In this document: positions 7,393 to 8,037 of the stretch, one piece after another
How the letters are laid out: each line of letters starts with the position of its first letter
Numbering within the stretch: position 1 is the stretch's first letter
Origin: Gammaproteobacteria bacterium
GTDB taxonomy: Bacteria; Pseudomonadota; Gammaproteobacteria; UBA12402
Direction: 5' to 3'
Assembly: GCA_028282395.1 (NCBI GenBank)
Contig: JANQHY010000309.1
Location: forward strand, 1-8,037
Length of the DNA: 8,037 bases
The notes under the pieces: model-generated
Databases searched by the model: none
What the model saw: only the letters and a program-made list of their open reading frames with translations
Told to the model about the DNA's origin: nothing
Program-made: the position numbers and the translations under genes

Positions 7393-7421
7393 TTTATAGT
7401 GTTATACGGCCATGTTGGCAC
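7393..7421 (-). promoter_or_regulatory. Candidate sigma70 promoter for dabBA
   Basis: On the minus strand a weak -35 (GTGCCA, 7421-7416; 4 of 6 matches) and a good -10 (TATAAA, 7398-7393; 5 of 6) are separated by 17 bases. This predicts a start near 7386 and a leader of about 24 bases containing the ribosome binding site. A weak -35 overlapped by a dyad is what one expects of a promoter that needs an activator. Confidence 0.45.
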
Positions 7422-7457
7422 GATGTTTGCTATATCGTTACCTAATATTGACACTAT
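7396..7457. repeat. Inverted repeat ATAGTGT / ACACTAT spanning the divergent control region
   Basis: ATAGTGT at 7396-7402 is matched by its exact complement ACACTAT at 7451-7457. The left arm overlaps the -10 of the candidate dab promoter. The right arm overlaps the -35 of the rightward promoter. The placement is suggestive of two half-sites for one protein, but 7-bp arms 48 bases apart may be chance in AT-rich DNA. Confidence 0.3.
7420..7438. promoter_or_regulatory. Candidate LysR-type operator: dyad ACGAT-N9-ATCGT
   Basis: Perfect 5-bp arms flank a 9-base spacer, 19 bp in all, the size of a LysR-family site. The centre at 7429 is about 43 bases upstream of the inferred dab start and about 54 upstream of the inferred start of the regulator gene. 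It touches the dab -35. This fits activation of dab and autoregulation of the divergent gene. It is not a textbook T-N11-A box, so binding is inferred. Confidence 0.4.
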
Positions 7458-7476
7458 TTTTCCATGGGAGTATGAT
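7448..7476 (+). promoter_or_regulatory. Near-consensus sigma70 promoter for the LysR-type gene
   Basis: TTGACA (7448-7453) and TATGAT (7471-7476) are separated by exactly 17 bases, a perfect -35 and a 5-of-6 -10. Transcription would start near 7483, giving a leader of about 40 bases before the ATG at 7523. Confidence 0.7.
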
Positions 7477-7522
7477 TTGATCAAATTTATGTTTATATGA
7501 GTATATATCACTTTTAAATGAT

Positions 7523-8037
7523 ATGAGAATTACAATACACCAGATAAAAGTATTTGATACTATAGCAAAATTGGGAAGCGTCACCCAGGCTGCGCATGAA
7601 TTACACATGACTCAACCAGCAGTATCAAATATTATTCGGCAGTTAGAGCAATATTATGATTGCGCCCTAACTGAGGTGATTGGACGCAAACTGTTTCTAA
7701 CGCCGTTTGGTAAAGCCCTAGTAAATGGGGCTCGACAGTTGCAGGCGGTACTTGATACCACCAAGACTGAAATAGAGTTGTTAAAAGGGGGGTTAGCAGG
7801 AACATTGCGCGTTGCTACAGTATCAACAGCACGCTACTTCATCCCATGGCTATTGGGATTATTTAAAAATCAGCATGCTGAAATTCACATTAAACTGACC
7901 GTCTGCAACCGCCATGACATTCTTGGGCGTTTAAAAGACAATTTAGATGACTTTGTCATCATGAGCCATCCACCGGCAGCCATTCCCGTTGATTGTGCAA
8001 ATTTTTATGATGATGAGTTAGTTATCGCTGCCCCGAA
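7523..8037 (+). CDS. LysR-family transcriptional regulator, CbbR-like (partial, runs off the window)
   Basis: The first 171 codons are present with no stop before the window edge. Residues 1-62 form a LysR winged helix-turn-helix (AKLGSVTQAAHEL, MTQPAVSNIIRQLEQYY). A linker helix leads to the effector-binding domain, which opens with GTLRVATVSTARYFIP (93-108). The later stretches TVCNR (126-130) and VIMSHPP (145-151) resemble CbbR/RuBisCO-operon regulators. The ATG at 7523 is the only usable start: an in-frame TGA lies at 7478 and no other start codon follows it. A two-codon frame (ATG ATA TGA, 7518-7526) overlaps the start, and no clear Shine-Dalgarno sequence is seen. Being divergent from dabBA, it probably senses a carbon-status metabolite and controls that operon. 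The family call is sure; the CbbR subtype is likely, and the target is inferred from position. Confidence 0.9.
   Translation, partial: MRITIHQIKVFDTIAKLGSVTQAAHELHMTQPAVSNIIRQLEQYYDCALTEVIGRKLFLTPFGKALVNGARQLQAVLDTTKTEIELLKGGLAGTLRVATVSTARYFIPWLLGLFKNQHAEIHIKLTVCNRHDILGRLKDNLDDFVIMSHPPAAIPVDCANFYDDELVIAAP

Noticed and set aside
7175..7399. 74-codon plus-strand open frame over the dabB start
   Set aside because: It is antisense to the dabB N-terminus and crosses the dab promoter; no support as a gene.
1..8037. tRNA, rRNA, CRISPR array, insertion sequence or phage genes
   Set aside because: No cloverleaf-like segment, repeat-spacer pattern, transposase or terminal inverted repeats were seen in reading both strands.

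Overview
The window looks like part of an AT-rich gammaproteobacterial chromosome, and my best guess is Legionella or a related intracellular bacterium. That guess rests on three things: the low GC, a DAB-type inorganic carbon uptake operon with a CbbR-like regulator in a genome otherwise showing no autotrophy genes here, and a first gene whose product ends in a eukaryotic CaaX prenylation box (CIIL), a trait known from Legionella effectors. No rRNA or phylogenetic marker is present, so the assignment is an inference.

Layout, left to right. (1) Positions 2-1579 (+) encode a 525-residue protein with a pol-beta/GlnD/DUF294-like nucleotidyltransferase core, a low-complexity polar tail and a C-terminal CIIL. 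It is a candidate secreted, host-lipidated effector. (2) Positions 1653-2246 (-) encode a complete rhomboid-family membrane serine protease, convergent with the first gene. (3) Positions 2247-2529 hold no gene that I can support. (4) Positions 2530-7362 (-) form a two-gene operon, dabB then dabA, for energy-coupled inorganic carbon uptake. dabA is broken by one in-frame TGA into a 191-codon 5' part and a 650-codon 3' part. dabB is unusually long (758 codons) because a NuoM-like C-terminal piece follows the usual NuoL-like body. (5) Positions 7363-7522 are a divergent control region with a consensus sigma70 promoter reading rightward, a weaker promoter reading leftward into dabB, and a 19-bp dyad between them. 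(6) From 7523 to the window edge (+) runs the 5' part of a LysR-family regulator of CbbR type.

How they fit together: the LysR protein probably binds the shared control region and sets expression of dabBA. DabB, a membrane cation-conducting antiporter-like subunit, would energise DabA, a beta-carbonic-anhydrase-like zinc protein, to hydrate CO2 one way and trap bicarbonate in the cytoplasm. All four zinc/active-site residues of DabA lie in the 3' fragment, so whether the system works depends on how the internal stop is handled. The effector-like gene and the rhomboid gene show no obvious link to the DAB operon.
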